A stretch of DNA of 64,000 nucleotides from Methylophilus sp. 42 (GTDB lineage: Bacteria; Pseudomonadota; Gammaproteobacteria; Burkholderiales; Methylophilaceae), in contig NZ_KB913031.1 of assembly GCF_000384155.1 (NCBI RefSeq), positions 1,240,001-1,304,000 on the forward strand. Direction: 5' to 3'. The notes below the pieces were generated by a model. That model made no database searches, was not told the origin of the DNA, and saw nothing but the letters and a program-made list of their open reading frames with translations. The translations under genes were made by a program, and so were the position numbers. Of the stretch, positions 8,958 through 18,807 are shown piece after piece (position 1 is the stretch's first letter; every line of letters starts with the position of its first letter).

Positions 8958-11030
8958 ATGACACGCAAACTTCTGGTGACGTCCGCTTTGCCATATGCCA
9001 ACGGCAGCATTCATTTGGGGCATCTGGTTGAGTATATTCAAACCGATATCTGGGTGCGTTTTCAGAAAATGCAGGGCCATACTGTGCATTATGTCTGCGC
9101 GGACGATACCCACGGTACACCTATCATGCTGCGTGCAGAAAAAGAAGGTATCACGCCGGAAGCGCTGATTGAGAAAGTGCATGCCGAGCACAGTCAGGAT
9201 TTTGCCGAATTTTTAGTGCAGTTCGATAACTATTACTCGACCAACTCGGAAGAGAATCGCCAGTTGTCCGGCAATATTTACCGTGCGCTCAAGGCCAACG
9301 GCAAAATCGCGACCAAAACCATAGAGCAATATTTTGACCCGGTCAAAAACATGTTCTTGCCGGATCGTTTTATCAAGGGCGAATGCCCGAAATGCCATGC
9401 CAAAGACCAGTACGGCGATAACTGCGAAGTATGCGGCACGACTTATAGCCCGACGGAGTTGATTAACCCGTTCTCGGCCGTGTCTGGCGCGACGCCGGTG
9501 CGTAAGGAAACCGAGCACTACTTCTTTAAACTCAGTGAGTGTGCAGACTTCTTGCGTGACTGGACCCGTTCAGGCACCTTGCAGGCCGAAGCTGCCAATA
9601 AAATGAGTGAGTGGGTGGGCGAGGCTGGCGAGAATAAACTTTCAGACTGGGATATTTCGCGCGATGCGCCTTATTTCGGTTTCGAAATTCCGGATGCGCC
9701 AGGTAAGTACTTCTACGTCTGGCTGGATGCGCCGATTGGTTATATGGCCAGCTTTAAGAACCTGTGTGCCAAAGCGGACATAGACTTTGATGAATACTGG
9801 AAAAAGGATTCGACGACAGAGTTGTATCATTTCATCGGCAAGGATATCCTGTATTTCCACGCTTTGTTCTGGCCCGCAACGTTGGAATATTCAGGTCACC
9901 GTACGCCCACGCAAGTGTTTGCACATGGCTTTTTGACCGTGAATGGCGAGAAAATGTCCAAGTCGCGTGGCACGTTTATCACCGCGCGTAGCTATCTGGA
10001 ACATGTGAAGAATCCGGAGTACCTGCGTTATTACTATGCGGCCAAATTGAATGGCAGTATGGAAGACATTGATCTCAACCTCGAAGATTTTGTCGCCCGC
10101 GTCAACAGTGATCTGGTCGGGAAGTACATCAATATTGCCAGTCGTACGGCCGGTTTCGTGGCTAAAAAGTTTGATAACAAGCTGATTGATGCCCAGCATG
10201 CGGTGATTGATGAGATGCGCGCTGCAGTCCCTGCAATTGCCGAGGCATATGCTGCCCGTGACTTCGCGCGCGCGTTGCGTGAGATCATGAAGCTGACGGA
10301 TGCTGCCAATGCTTATGTAGCCGAAGCTGCGCCCTGGGTAGTTGCCAAAGATGACAGTAAAGCGGCTGAGTTGCATACTATTTGCAGCAATGCATTGGAG
10401 ATGTTCCGTTTGCTGACGATTTACCTGAAACCAGTGTTGCCAAATATTGCCGTGGCCGTGGAAGCGTTCCTGAATGTGCAGCCATTGCAGTGGTCCGATG
10501 TTGGCCAGGGCTTGGGCGCGCAAACGATACAACCTTATAATCATATGGTGACGCGCCTGGAAGGCAAGCAGATCGAAGCCATGGTGGAAGCCAATAAAGA
10601 TAGCTTGCAAGCGGCGTCTACACCGGCTAAAACGGAATCGGCTGCGAAAACATCGGCCAAGAGTGAGGCGAAAGCGGATACGCCAGCGGTAGAAGAGGGC
10701 GCGTATATTTCGATTGATGATTTTACCAAGGTCGATCTGCGTATTGCGCACATTGTCAGCGCCGAACATGTGGAAGGGGCTGAAAAATTACTTAAATTGC
10801 TGCTAGATATCGGCGAAGAAAAACCGCGTCAGGTATTTGCCGGGATCAAGTCTGCCTATGACCCGGCCACGCTGGTAGGACGTTTAACTGTCATGGTGGC
10901 TAACCTGGCGCCGCGCAAGATGAAGTTTGGCATGAGCGAAGGCATGGTACTGGCGGCCAGCGATGAGCGTGGCGGTCCTTATATTCTGTCGCCAGACAGT
11001 GGGGCGCAAGCAGGCATGCGCGTGAAGTAA
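8958..11030 (+). CDS. metG: Methionyl-tRNA synthetase
   Basis: This 690-residue class I synthetase charges tRNA-Met in the cytoplasm. HLGH is at residues 19-22, and the zinc-knuckle region has CPKCH and CEVCG near 145-165. KMSKSRG is at about 332-338, an anticodon-binding domain follows, and a C-terminal EMAP/Trbp111-like tRNA-binding domain begins near [14 protein letters not shown] (about 583). An Ala/Lys-rich linker joins the last two. Length matches the long homodimeric bacterial form. It is monocistronic. Confidence 0.98.
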   Translation: MTRKLLVTSALPYANGSIHLGHLVEYIQTDIWVRFQKMQGHTVHYVCADDTHGTPIMLRAEKEGITPEALIEKVHAEHSQDFAEFLVQFDNYYSTNSEENRQLSGNIYRALKANGKIATKTIEQYFDPVKNMFLPDRFIKGECPKCHAKDQYGDNCEVCGTTYSPTELINPFSAVSGATPVRKETEHYFFKLSECADFLRDWTRSGTLQAEAANKMSEWVGEAGENKLSDWDISRDAPYFGFEIPDAPGKYFYVWLDAPIGYMASFKNLCAKADIDFDEYWKKDSTTELYHFIGKDILYFHALFWPATLEYSGHRTPTQVFAHGFLTVNGEKMSKSRGTFITARSYLEHVKNPEYLRYYYAAKLNGSMEDIDLNLEDFVARVNSDLVGKYINIASRTAGFVAKKFDNKLIDAQHAVIDEMRAAVPAIAEAYAARDFARALREIMKLTDAANAYVAEAAPWVVAKDDSKAAELHTICSNALEMFRLLTIYLKPVLPNIAVAVEAFLNVQPLQWSDVGQGLGAQTIQPYNHMVTRLEGKQIEAMVEANKDSLQAASTPAKTESAAKTSAKSEAKADTPAVEEGAYISIDDFTKVDLRIAHIVSAEHVEGAEKLLKLLLDIGEEKPRQVFAGIKSAYDPATLVGRLTVMVANLAPRKMKFGMSEGMVLAASDERGGPYILSPDSGAQAGMRVK

Positions 11031-11222
11031 GGCGAATATAAAATGAGTGGTGCTGGCGCGAGTTTGTGCTGGCACTTCTCTTCTTTTTGCGCGTCCTGTT
11101 TGCGTGTGGTTTATTGTGCTATATCAAAGCTTCACCGGCAGTTGGCTGTTCTAATCATATTTGAGCAAAGTGTGGCACCTTGAAAGAGCGTGGCGCTTTT
11201 CACAAAACGGCTAACACATTGA

Positions 11223-11252
11223 TTTATATTATATTCAATCATATAATATAAA
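11223..11252. promoter_or_regulatory. Perfect 12-bp AT inverted repeat upstream of ccoI
   Basis: The sequence 11223-11234 is the exact reverse complement of 11241-11252, with a six-base TCAATC spacer, and ends 33 bases before the ccoI ATG. It lacks a T-run and contains only A/T in the arms. It could be an operator or simply the AT-rich promoter core. It does not match an FNR box. Confidence 0.45.
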
Positions 11253-11285
11253 GTTATATATTGTTGACGGACGGTCCATCACCCA

Positions 11286-13580
11286 ATGGCAAAACCTTTA
11301 GCAGCAAGCAGTGCGAATCCCTGGCAAGGGCTGGATATCCAGTCTGAGTGGGAGCGATTTAGTCAGCGCGATGCATCCTCTGCTGAGGTATGGACCTCTC
11401 ATGTATGGGTCGATAATATGCACTGCGCCGCTTGCAGTGGGCGTATTGAGCAAACTATCAAACAACAGCGCGGCGTGCTTGCCGTACAAGCCAGCGCTGC
11501 TTCAAAACGCGTCCGCGTGGTCTGGGATGCGAAACAAACTTCCCCTTCTCACTGGTTTGCCAATTTAAACGAGATTGGTTACCCGGCATTACCCCTTAAC
11601 GAATACAGCGCGATTTCGGATCGTACTGTACAGCAACGCAAGATGTTATGGCGCCTGGTCGTGGCCGTGTTCTGCATGATGCAGGTCATGATGTATGCCT
11701 ATCCTACTTATTGGTCTGATAGCAATGATATGGCGCCAGATATGGTGCAGCTCATGAAATGGGCCTCCTGGGTGCTGACCCTGCCGGTCATGCTATTTTC
11801 AGCCACACCGTTTTTGTCCCAGGCCTGGGCAAGTATCAAGCAGCGCCAGTTAGGCATGGATGTGCCGGTGTCGCTGGGTATTCTGGCCGCGTTTGTGATG
11901 AGCACACTGGCCACGTTTGCGCCAGGCGGCTGGTGGGGTGACGTGGTTTATTATGACTCGCTGACCATGTTTGTCAGCTTTCTGCTGATTGGTCGCTGGC
12001 TGGATGTTAAATTGCGCAACCGCACGGCTGGTGCCTTGGAAAACATGATGCGCCGCTTGCCACATGCGGTGCTTAAGAAAAATGCCGCCGGTGAGTGGGT
12101 GCAAATCGCCGCGACTAATATCAATGTCGGCGATGTGCTTTATGTGCGTCCCGGCGAAGTGTTTGCGGCCGATGGCCTGATCTTGGGTGGCAGCACAAGT
12201 GCTGATGAGTCCATGTTGACTGGTGAATCCGAGCCAGTGATGAAACCCGCAGGCGCAAAGGTCATTGCTGGCTCCGGCAATTTAACGTCTGCCATTGAAA
12301 TGCAGGTGGAGCAGGTAGGTGAGGGCACGCAATATCATGCGCTGGTCAACCTCATGGCTTCGGCCTCCACTGAAAAACCCGGCATCGCCTTGCTGGCAGA
12401 TAAAGTCGCGCAACCATTCTTGTGGGCCGTATTGTTAGCGGCCATTTATGCCGTTTTTTACTGGTGGAACACCGATCCTGCCAAGGCCATTATGTCGGCC
12501 GTGGCCGTACTTGTCGTGACTTGTCCATGTGCATTATCCCTGGCAACGCCCGCGGCCATGCTGGCTAGTGCTGGTACTTTTGCCAAAGGCGGTGTGCTGA
12601 TCCGCCGTTTGCAAGCGATACAGGCAATCAGTGAAGTTGACACCGTTGTGTTCGATAAAACCGGCACCCTGACTGAGAATGTGCAGCAAGTGACATTGGC
12701 AGACAGTCACCCCGATTGGGATTCGCAATGGCTGCTCGATGTGATTGCCAGCATGAGCCGGGATTCCTTGCATCCGGTGGCGCAGGCCTTGCATGGCTTT
12801 GCCTTGCAGCATGATGCGCAAGATCAACTGCCTATGCAGGATTGGCAAGAGATTGTCGGTGGCGGCATGTCTGCTATATTTCATGCACCAAACGGCGCAT
12901 TACTGCCGGTGAAACTAGGCAATGCAGAATTTTGTGGTGTAAGGGATGAGGTGGAGGGCGAAGCGCTGCGTCAGGTTTATGTCACCACAGGCGAAATCAC
13001 GCTGGTGCGACTGACTTTGTCTGAGCAGGTAAAACCACATGCCAAGGCAGCGATTTCACAATTAATTGCAAATGGGCTTGATATTCAACTGTTATCTGGT
13101 GATAGAATAGCGCCCGTTAAAAACCTCGCAGCGCAACTGGGAATCCAGCGCGCATTCGGGTTACAAAAAGCAGCAGATAAGCTGCAGCATGTAAAGTTGT
13201 TGCAACAACAGGGGCGGAAAGTATTAATGGTTGGTGATGGTTTGAATGACGGCCCTGTCATTGCAGCAGCGCATACTTCTATTGCAATGGGTTCCGGCGT
13301 CCCTTTGACGCAGGCACAGGCCGATATGGTGGTGTTGGGTAATGATATCGGTGTGCTGGTTTCGCTCATTTCGCATTGTCAAAAAACCATTCTCATCGTA
13401 AAACAGAATTTGTTGTGGGCTGCGTTGTATAACGCAGCTGGTGTGCCATTGGCGATTATGGGCTTGTTGCCTGCCTGGTTAGCCGGGTTGGGCATGGCGG
13501 CCAGTTCGCTTTTGGTATTGCTGAATGCATTACGTTTGACCGACTGGAATAAGTCGGACTGGCAGAAAGGTCAGGCATAG
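11286..13580 (+). CDS. ccoI: P1B-type copper ATPase for cbb3 oxidase assembly
   Basis: This 764-residue heavy-metal P-type ATPase is thought to export Cu(I) to the periplasm for CuB insertion into CcoN. One N-terminal metal-binding domain has CAAC (C47/C50). The transport motif CPC is C413-P-C415, and TGES, DKTGT (D457) and GDGLND (about 650-655) mark the actuator, phosphorylation and nucleotide domains. It lies four bases before ccoS and heads the cco cluster, which supports the CcoI assignment over a detoxifying CopA. No clear ribosome site precedes the ATG. An AT inverted repeat lies just upstream. Confidence 0.93.
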   Translation: MAKPLAASSANPWQGLDIQSEWERFSQRDASSAEVWTSHVWVDNMHCAACSGRIEQTIKQQRGVLAVQASAASKRVRVVWDAKQTSPSHWFANLNEIGYPALPLNEYSAISDRTVQQRKMLWRLVVAVFCMMQVMMYAYPTYWSDSNDMAPDMVQLMKWASWVLTLPVMLFSATPFLSQAWASIKQRQLGMDVPVSLGILAAFVMSTLATFAPGGWWGDVVYYDSLTMFVSFLLIGRWLDVKLRNRTAGALENMMRRLPHAVLKKNAAGEWVQIAATNINVGDVLYVRPGEVFAADGLILGGSTSADESMLTGESEPVMKPAGAKVIAGSGNLTSAIEMQVEQVGEGTQYHALVNLMASASTEKPGIALLADKVAQPFLWAVLLAAIYAVFYWWNTDPAKAIMSAVAVLVVTCPCALSLATPAAMLASAGTFAKGGVLIRRLQAIQAISEVDTVVFDKTGTLTENVQQVTLADSHPDWDSQWLLDVIASMSRDSLHPVAQALHGFALQHDAQDQLPMQDWQEIVGGGMSAIFHAPNGALLPVKLGNAEFCGVRDEVEGEALRQVYVTTGEITLVRLTLSEQVKPHAKAAISQLIANGLDIQLLSGDRIAPVKNLAAQLGIQRAFGLQKAADKLQHVKLLQQQGRKVLMVGDGLNDGPVIAAAHTSIAMGSGVPLTQAQADMVVLGNDIGVLVSLISHCQKTILIVKQNLLWAALYNAAGVPLAIMGLLPAWLAGLGMAASSLLVLLNALRLTDWNKSDWQKGQA

Positions 13581-13584
13581 CGTT

Positions 13585-13722
13585 ATGGAAATTGCATTTT
13601 TGTTGATCCCGCTGGCAGTGTTGCTGGTGTTTGTGATTCTGGGTGGCCTCTGGTGGGCAATCCAGACCGGGCAGTTTGAAGACCTGGAAGAAGAAGGTTC
13701 CCGAATTCTTGAGCAGGATTAA
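13585..13722 (+). CDS. ccoS: cbb3 oxidase maturation protein CcoS
   Basis: A 45-residue protein with one membrane helix (about 4-25), the conserved GGLWWAIQTGQFEDLE stretch and an acidic tail, which is the CcoS/FixS signature. It is required for cofactor insertion into cbb3 oxidase. It starts four bases after ccoI, as in known ccoIS pairs. It is followed by an FNR box. Confidence 0.92.
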   Translation: MEIAFLLIPLAVLLVFVILGGLWWAIQTGQFEDLEEEGSRILEQD

Positions 13723-13738
13723 GAATTTTTGAACAGGA

Positions 13739-13780
13739 TTGATATGTGTCAAATCAGATGTGTGACGAGTCTGAGATGAT
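13739..13780 (+). promoter_or_regulatory. FNR-box promoter of ccoNOQP
   Basis: TTGAT-ATGT-GTCAA at 13739-13752 matches the FNR consensus TTGAT-N4-ATCAA at nine of ten positions. GATGAT at 13775-13780 sits where the -10 element of a class II FNR promoter (site centred at -41.5) would be, predicting a start near 13787, 65 bases before the ccoN ATG. The likely activator gene is about 6 kb downstream. Confidence 0.8.
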
Positions 13781-13851
13781 CAGGTTGAACAACTAAATTT
13801 TTTAGAATTTTTTTAGTGTTGGGTGTTTGTTTTAATCATTGGGAGAAATCC

Positions 13852-15288
13852 ATGCAAAATGCAACCGTGAAGGCTGCGACCTATAACGATACCGTGGTCC
13901 GCCAGTTTGCCATCATGGCAGTGGTCTGGGGTGTTGTTGGTACATTGATGGGCGTGATTATCGCGTCTCAGCTGGTGTGGCCAGAGCTTAACCTGGGCTT
14001 GCCGTATACCTCTTTTGGCCGTTTACGACCACTGCATACCAATGCAGTGATTTTCGCATTTGGTGGCTGTGCTTTATTTGCTACCTCATACTATGTCGTG
14101 CAACGTACCTGCCAGACCCGTTTGTTTAGCGACAAACTGGCCAGTTTTACTTTCTGGGGCTGGCAAGCCGTGATTGTCGCCGCAGCGATCTCGTTGCCAT
14201 TGGGTTATACCCAGGGTAAAGAGTACGGCGAACTGGAGTGGCCAATTGATATCCTGATTGCGATCGTATGGATTTCTTACGCGGTTGTGTTCTTCGGTAC
14301 TATCGGTATCCGCAAGGTCAAGCATATCTACGTGGCTAACTGGTTCTACGGTGCCTTTATCTTGGCAGTGGCCTTGTTGCACATCGTTGAGAGTGCGGCG
14401 ATCCCTGCTGGCTGGTTCAAGTCTTACTCTGCTTACGCAGGGGTGCAAGATGCGATGGTGCAGTGGTGGTATGGTCACAACGCGGTAGGTTTCTTCCTGA
14501 CAGCGGGTTTCCTCGGCATGATGTACTACTTTGTGCCTAAACAAGCTGAGCGTCCTGTGTACTCTTACAGTCTGTCTATCGTGCACTTCTGGGCACTGAT
14601 TTTCACTTACATGTGGGCGGGTCCTCACCATCTGCATTACACCGCTTTGCCTGACTGGACACAGTCCTTGGGTATGGTGTTGTCTTTAATCCTGTTTGCA
14701 CCAAGCTGGGGCGGTATGATCAACGGTATCATGACCTTGTCCGGCGCATGGCACAAACTGCGCACTGACCCTATCTTGCGCTTCCTGATCGTTTCCCTGT
14801 CTTTCTACGGTATGAGTACCTTTGAAGGCCCGATGATGGCGATCAAGACTGTGAACGCTTTGTCTCACTACACTGACTGGACCGTAGGTCACGTGCACTC
14901 TGGTGCTCTGGGCTGGGTTGGTTTTATTTCTATCGGTTCCCTGTACTTCCTGATTCCACGTTTGTTCGGTCAGAAGACCATGTACAGCGTGAAAGCGATT
15001 GAAGTGCACTTCTGGATGGCAACCATTGGCGTGGTGTTGTACATCGCTGCGTTGTGGATCTCTGGCGTGATGGAAGGCTTGATGTGGCGTGCAATGAACG
15101 CTGACGGTACATTGGCTTATACCTTCGTTGAGAGTGTGAAAGCCAAGTTCCCATACTATTTCACACGTGCATTGGGTGGTTTCCTGTATATGAGCGGTTT
15201 GGTGATCATGTTGTGGAACACATATAAAACAGCAACTAATGGCAAACCAGCAACGGTAGAAGTACCAGCTGTTGTTGCACACGCTTAA
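13852..15288 (+). CDS. ccoN: cbb3-type cytochrome c oxidase subunit I
   Basis: The catalytic heme-copper subunit (478 residues, about 12 membrane helices) reduces O2 at the heme b3-CuB centre. Family markers include [16 protein letters not shown] near the N-terminus, [31 protein letters not shown] (metal-ligand histidines) and [24 protein letters not shown] lies just before the ATG at 13852; a longer frame upstream lacks a ribosome site. First gene of the FNR-controlled operon ccoNOQP. Confidence 0.97.
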   Translation: MQNATVKAATYNDTVVRQFAIMAVVWGVVGTLMGVIIASQLVWPELNLGLPYTSFGRLRPLHTNAVIFAFGGCALFATSYYVVQRTCQTRLFSDKLASFTFWGWQAVIVAAAISLPLGYTQGKEYGELEWPIDILIAIVWISYAVVFFGTIGIRKVKHIYVANWFYGAFILAVALLHIVESAAIPAGWFKSYSAYAGVQDAMVQWWYGHNAVGFFLTAGFLGMMYYFVPKQAERPVYSYSLSIVHFWALIFTYMWAGPHHLHYTALPDWTQSLGMVLSLILFAPSWGGMINGIMTLSGAWHKLRTDPILRFLIVSLSFYGMSTFEGPMMAIKTVNALSHYTDWTVGHVHSGALGWVGFISIGSLYFLIPRLFGQKTMYSVKAIEVHFWMATIGVVLYIAALWISGVMEGLMWRAMNADGTLAYTFVESVKAKFPYYFTRALGGFLYMSGLVIMLWNTYKTATNGKPATVEVPAVVAHA

Positions 15289-15298
15289 GGAGCTCACT

Positions 15299-15925
15299 AT
15301 GGCAACGCATCAAAATAATAGTGGCAATCTGCACGAAAAGATTGAAACCAATAACTTCCTGTTGATCGTACTGACCTTTATTACGATCTCCTTTGGTGGC
15401 CTGGTTGAAATCGTGCCTTTGTTTTTCCAAAAATCCCTGACTGAACCTATCCGTGGGTTGGAGCCATACACTGCACTGCAATTGGCTGGTCGTGACATTT
15501 ATCTGCGTGAAGGTTGCTACAACTGCCACTCACAGATGATTCGTCCGTTCCATGCTGAAACATTGCGTTATGGCCACTACTCTGTAGCGGGTGAATACGT
15601 GTATGACCACCCGTTCCAGTGGGGCAGTAAGCGTACCGGTCCTGACTTGCACCGTGTCGGTGGCAAATACAGTGACGACTGGCATCGTGTGCACTTGAAT
15701 CAGCCGCGTGACGTTGTACCGGAGTCCATCATGCCAGCCTACCCATGGTTGAATGAAAACCTGGTGAACGATGAAACGATTGGTGACCATATGGTTGCGC
15801 TGCGTAAAGTGGGCGTGCCTTACACCGATGAGCAGATCAAGGCTGCTGGCGCAGATATCAAGGGTAAAACCGAGATGGATGCACTGGTTTCATACCTGCA
15901 AGTACTGGGTACACACCTGAAATAA
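15299..15925 (+). CDS. ccoO: cbb3 oxidase monoheme subunit II
   Basis: This 208-residue membrane-anchored cytochrome c passes electrons to CcoN. An N-terminal helix (about 20-42) is followed by heme site CYNCH (C73, C76, H77) with the conserved [16 protein letters not shown] context. The axial-Met region near [10 protein letters not shown] is also present. AAGGAGCTCACT precedes the ATG at 15299, ten bases after ccoN. Confidence 0.97.
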   Translation: MATHQNNSGNLHEKIETNNFLLIVLTFITISFGGLVEIVPLFFQKSLTEPIRGLEPYTALQLAGRDIYLREGCYNCHSQMIRPFHAETLRYGHYSVAGEYVYDHPFQWGSKRTGPDLHRVGGKYSDDWHRVHLNQPRDVVPESIMPAYPWLNENLVNDETIGDHMVALRKVGVPYTDEQIKAAGADIKGKTEMDALVSYLQVLGTHLK

Positions 15926-15936
15926 GGAGACGCGCC

Positions 15937-16077
15937 ATGGATATCATCAACCTGTTACGCATATTGTTTACAGTACTGAGTTTTGTCCTGTTTATCGCAA
16001 TCCTGGTTTGGGCATGGCGCAATCGTCACTCCGCACAATTCAAGGACGCGCAGAACCTGCCGTTCGATCAAGACTAA
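15937..16077 (+). CDS. ccoQ: cbb3 oxidase small subunit CcoQ
   Basis: A 46-residue protein: one membrane helix (about 6-27) followed by WAWRNRHSAQFKDAQNLPFDQD-type sequence, as in CcoQ. It stabilises the oxidase complex. AAGGAGA lies seven bases before the ATG, and the gene sits between ccoO and ccoP in the standard order. Confidence 0.9.
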   Translation: MDIINLLRILFTVLSFVLFIAILVWAWRNRHSAQFKDAQNLPFDQD

Positions 16078-16107
16078 TATTTGTGCGGACATGTTAAGGA
16101 AAACATC

Positions 16108-17004
16108 ATGAATGATTTTGTAAATGGATTTTGGCCGATTTGGATTTCGACCATTACCTTGGGTGGGATCGCTTTTTGTGTCGGTTTGCTGATTTTCGCA
16201 AGCCGCGTCAAAGTGCCTCTGGATAGTGACAACACCAATGGTCACGAGTGGGACGGCATTAAAGAAATGAACAATCCGCTGCCAATGTGGTGGGTAGGTT
16301 TGTTTATCATTACCGTTATTTTTGGCCTGACTTATTTGTACCTGTTCCCAGGCTTGGGTACTTACAATGGTAAATTTGGCTGGACGGGCGTCAAGCAGTA
16401 CGAAGTTGAAGTAGCCAAAAACAACGAAAAAATTGCACCGCTGTATGCCAAATATGCTGCAATGCCGGTTGAAGACGTGGCCAAAATCCCGGAAGCCCGT
16501 GATATTGGCAAGCGTATTTTCCTCAACAACTGTGCTGCTTGCCATGGTTCAGATGCCAAGGGTAGCCGTGGTTTCCCTAACCTGACGGATACCGACTGGT
16601 TGTATGGCGGTAGCCCAGAGCGTATTAAAGAAACCATTACGGGTGGCCGTATCGGCATGATGCCGCCGATGGCAGCCGCTGTCGGTAATGAAGAAGACGT
16701 GAAAAACGTGGCTAACTACGTATTAAGTCTGTCTGGCAGTATTCATGACTCTGGTCGTGCCAATGCCGGTAAAGACAAATTTGTCGTGTGTGCAGCTTGC
16801 CACGGTCCTGAAGGCAAAGGTAACCAGATGATTGGTGCACCTAACCTGTCAGACAACACCTGGTTGCATGGCCAGGGTGAAGCGGCGATTATCAAGCGTA
16901 TTCACGAAGGTAAAACCAACCAGATGCCAGCCTGGCAAGAGAAATTCAGCCCGGAGCAAATTCATTTGCTGACCGCTTATGTTTGGGGCCTCTCCAACAA
17001 GTAA
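16108..17004 (+). CDS. ccoP: cbb3 oxidase diheme subunit III
   Basis: This 298-residue protein accepts electrons from soluble cytochromes. The N-terminal FixP-type region has two membrane helices (about 8-28 and 60-80, with NNPLPMWWVGLF). Two cytochrome c domains carry CAACH motifs at C142/C145/H146 and C228/C231/H232. AAGGAAAA precedes the ATG at 16108; the longer frame from 16081 has no ribosome site. Last structural gene of the oxidase operon. Confidence 0.97.
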   Translation: MNDFVNGFWPIWISTITLGGIAFCVGLLIFASRVKVPLDSDNTNGHEWDGIKEMNNPLPMWWVGLFIITVIFGLTYLYLFPGLGTYNGKFGWTGVKQYEVEVAKNNEKIAPLYAKYAAMPVEDVAKIPEARDIGKRIFLNNCAACHGSDAKGSRGFPNLTDTDWLYGGSPERIKETITGGRIGMMPPMAAAVGNEEDVKNVANYVLSLSGSIHDSGRANAGKDKFVVCAACHGPEGKGNQMIGAPNLSDNTWLHGQGEAAIIKRIHEGKTNQMPAWQEKFSPEQIHLLTAYVWGLSNK

Positions 17005-17022
17005 GCGAATGCAGATAAATAC

Positions 17023-18468
17023 ATGAGCGATACTAAACAAAGCGCTGTGAACAAAACCACCATCCGTGAACAGGAGGTGGTTTTGTCACTTTATAAGTCC
17101 GAAGATAAGATTTATGCCCGCCATGTCTCCGGTTTATTTAATAACTGGCGATGGGTCATGGTGTGGGCAACGCAGCTGTTCTTCTACGGTGTGCCGTGGT
17201 TGCAATGGGATGGTCGACAGGCCATGCTGTTTGACCTGGAAGGCATGCGGTTTTATGTGTTTGGCCTGATCTTCCATCCGCAGGACCTGATTTACCTGGC
17301 ATTCCTGTTGATTGTCTCTGCACTTTCCCTGTTCCTGTTTACGGCGATTGCCGGACGCTTGTGGTGTGGTTACACCTGTCCGCAGACGGTCTATACCGAA
17401 ATCTATATGTGGATGGAGCAGAAAATAGAAGGTGACCGTATCGCTCGCATGCGTCTTGATGACAGCAAGTGGAACCTGAACAAAGTTACACGTAAATCCC
17501 TGAAACAGTTTGCCTGGATCGGATTTGGTTTGTGGACCGGTGTGACGTTTGTCGGCTACTTTACGCCCATGCGTGAACTGGTCCCTAGCTTGTTGCAATT
17601 TCAAGCCGGTGGCTGGGAAACATTCTGGGTATGTTTTTATGGCTTTGCGACCTATGGTAACGCAGGTTACATGCGTGAGCAGGTCTGTAAATACATGTGC
17701 CCGTATGCACGCTTCCAGAGCGCCATGTTTGACGGCGACACCATGACGGTGACTTACGATGAAGCACGTGGTGAGCCACGTGGTTCACGCTCTAAAAAAG
17801 CGGGTGAGAATGCCAATGGATTGGGCAGTTGCATTGATTGCAGCATTTGCGTACAAGTATGCCCGACCGGTATCGATATCCGTGATGGCTTGCAATACGA
17901 GTGCATCGGCTGTGGTGCCTGTATTGATGCCTGTGACGATGTGATGGATAAGATGGGCTATGCCAAAGGCCTGATTAAATATACGACGCAAAATGGCATG
18001 GAAAATCGCTGGACCCGTCAGCAGATGCTTGCGCGTTTGCTCCGGCCACGCGTGCTGATTTATTCGACCATTTTGGTGATCATGGTGGTCGGTATGGGGG
18101 TCGGTATCTACTTTAAACCCGATTTCCGGCTGGATGTGTTGCGTGATCGCTCGGTGATGGCGCGTTACACCAACGATGGCAATATTGAGAATGTGTACAA
18201 TCTCAAGCTGGAAAATGAGACCGAATCTGTGCGCGATTATGATTTGCAAGTCACTGGTTTACCCGCGCTCGCCATCCACTTTTCAGACAATAACAGTCAG
18301 CAGCTCAAAGCACTCAAACCTTTTGAAAAGCGCAATGTCATAGTCGAGATACAGGTGCCTGAAGCTGAAACGCGTGCCGGATCGCACAAGATTTTCTTTG
18401 AGTTGACTGACATTGAGGCCAAAGAAACAATTAAGGAAAAATCTGTCTTTATTGTCCCCAGTAATTAG
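17023..18468 (+). CDS. ccoG: cbb3 oxidase accessory ferredoxin-like protein CcoG
   Basis: A 481-residue FixG/RdxA-family membrane protein implicated in reducing Cu for cbb3 assembly. Several membrane helices lie in the N-terminal half with the conserved GRLWCGYTCPQTVYTEIYMW. A two-cluster ferredoxin-type region (CIDCSICVQVCPTGIDIRDG, then CIGCGACIDACD) follows near 265-310. A further helix and a periplasmic Ig-like C-terminal domain complete it. It starts 18 bases after ccoP. Confidence 0.96.
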   Translation: MSDTKQSAVNKTTIREQEVVLSLYKSEDKIYARHVSGLFNNWRWVMVWATQLFFYGVPWLQWDGRQAMLFDLEGMRFYVFGLIFHPQDLIYLAFLLIVSALSLFLFTAIAGRLWCGYTCPQTVYTEIYMWMEQKIEGDRIARMRLDDSKWNLNKVTRKSLKQFAWIGFGLWTGVTFVGYFTPMRELVPSLLQFQAGGWETFWVCFYGFATYGNAGYMREQVCKYMCPYARFQSAMFDGDTMTVTYDEARGEPRGSRSKKAGENANGLGSCIDCSICVQVCPTGIDIRDGLQYECIGCGACIDACDDVMDKMGYAKGLIKYTTQNGMENRWTRQQMLARLLRPRVLIYSTILVIMVVGMGVGIYFKPDFRLDVLRDRSVMARYTNDGNIENVYNLKLENETESVRDYDLQVTGLPALAIHFSDNNSQQLKALKPFEKRNVIVEIQVPEAETRAGSHKIFFELTDIEAKETIKEKSVFIVPSN

Positions 18469-18526
18469 CGGTTAAGGCATGGCCTAGCGCAGGGTGGCGT
18501 AAAGCAGCATAGATAAAGGAATACCG

Positions 18527-18790
18527 ATGGTTGAAACACAAAAATGGTACCAGAATGCGTATGTCTGGCTGATTATTGGCGGTCCGTCTCTGGTCGTTGT
18601 GGCGTCTTTTATCACCTTGTACCTGGCCATTACGCATCCGGATCCGGCCATTGATGACTATTACCGCAAGGGCATAGAAATCAATAAAACGCTGGATGCG
18701 CAAGGCCATGATGTGCAGGACGAAGCCATGGCGCCTGCCATTCAGGCGCGTAACCATGCACAAACCGGCCTCAAGCCGGCCGAAGAGTAG
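18527..18790 (+). CDS. ccoH: FixH-family protein CcoH
   Basis: An 87-residue protein with one membrane helix (about 13-35) and the PAIDDYYRKGIEINKTL motif typical of FixH/CcoH, needed for stable cbb3 assembly. It lacks the C-terminal extracytoplasmic domain of longer FixH proteins. AAAGGAA lies six bases before the ATG. Last gene of the cco run on this strand. Confidence 0.88.
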   Translation: MVETQKWYQNAYVWLIIGGPSLVVVASFITLYLAITHPDPAIDDYYRKGIEINKTLDAQGHDVQDEAMAPAIQARNHAQTGLKPAEE

Positions 18791-18807
18791 CGCTTAAACG
18801 TTACAGT

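Noticed and set aside
9891-10769. 292-codon minus-strand frame inside metG
   Set aside because: Antisense to a highly conserved gene, with Arg/His/Gln-rich composition typical of shadow frames.
11224-11252. FNR box in the ccoI upstream region
   Set aside because: TTGAT and TCAA words occur but the spacing does not match TTGAT-N4-ATCAA.
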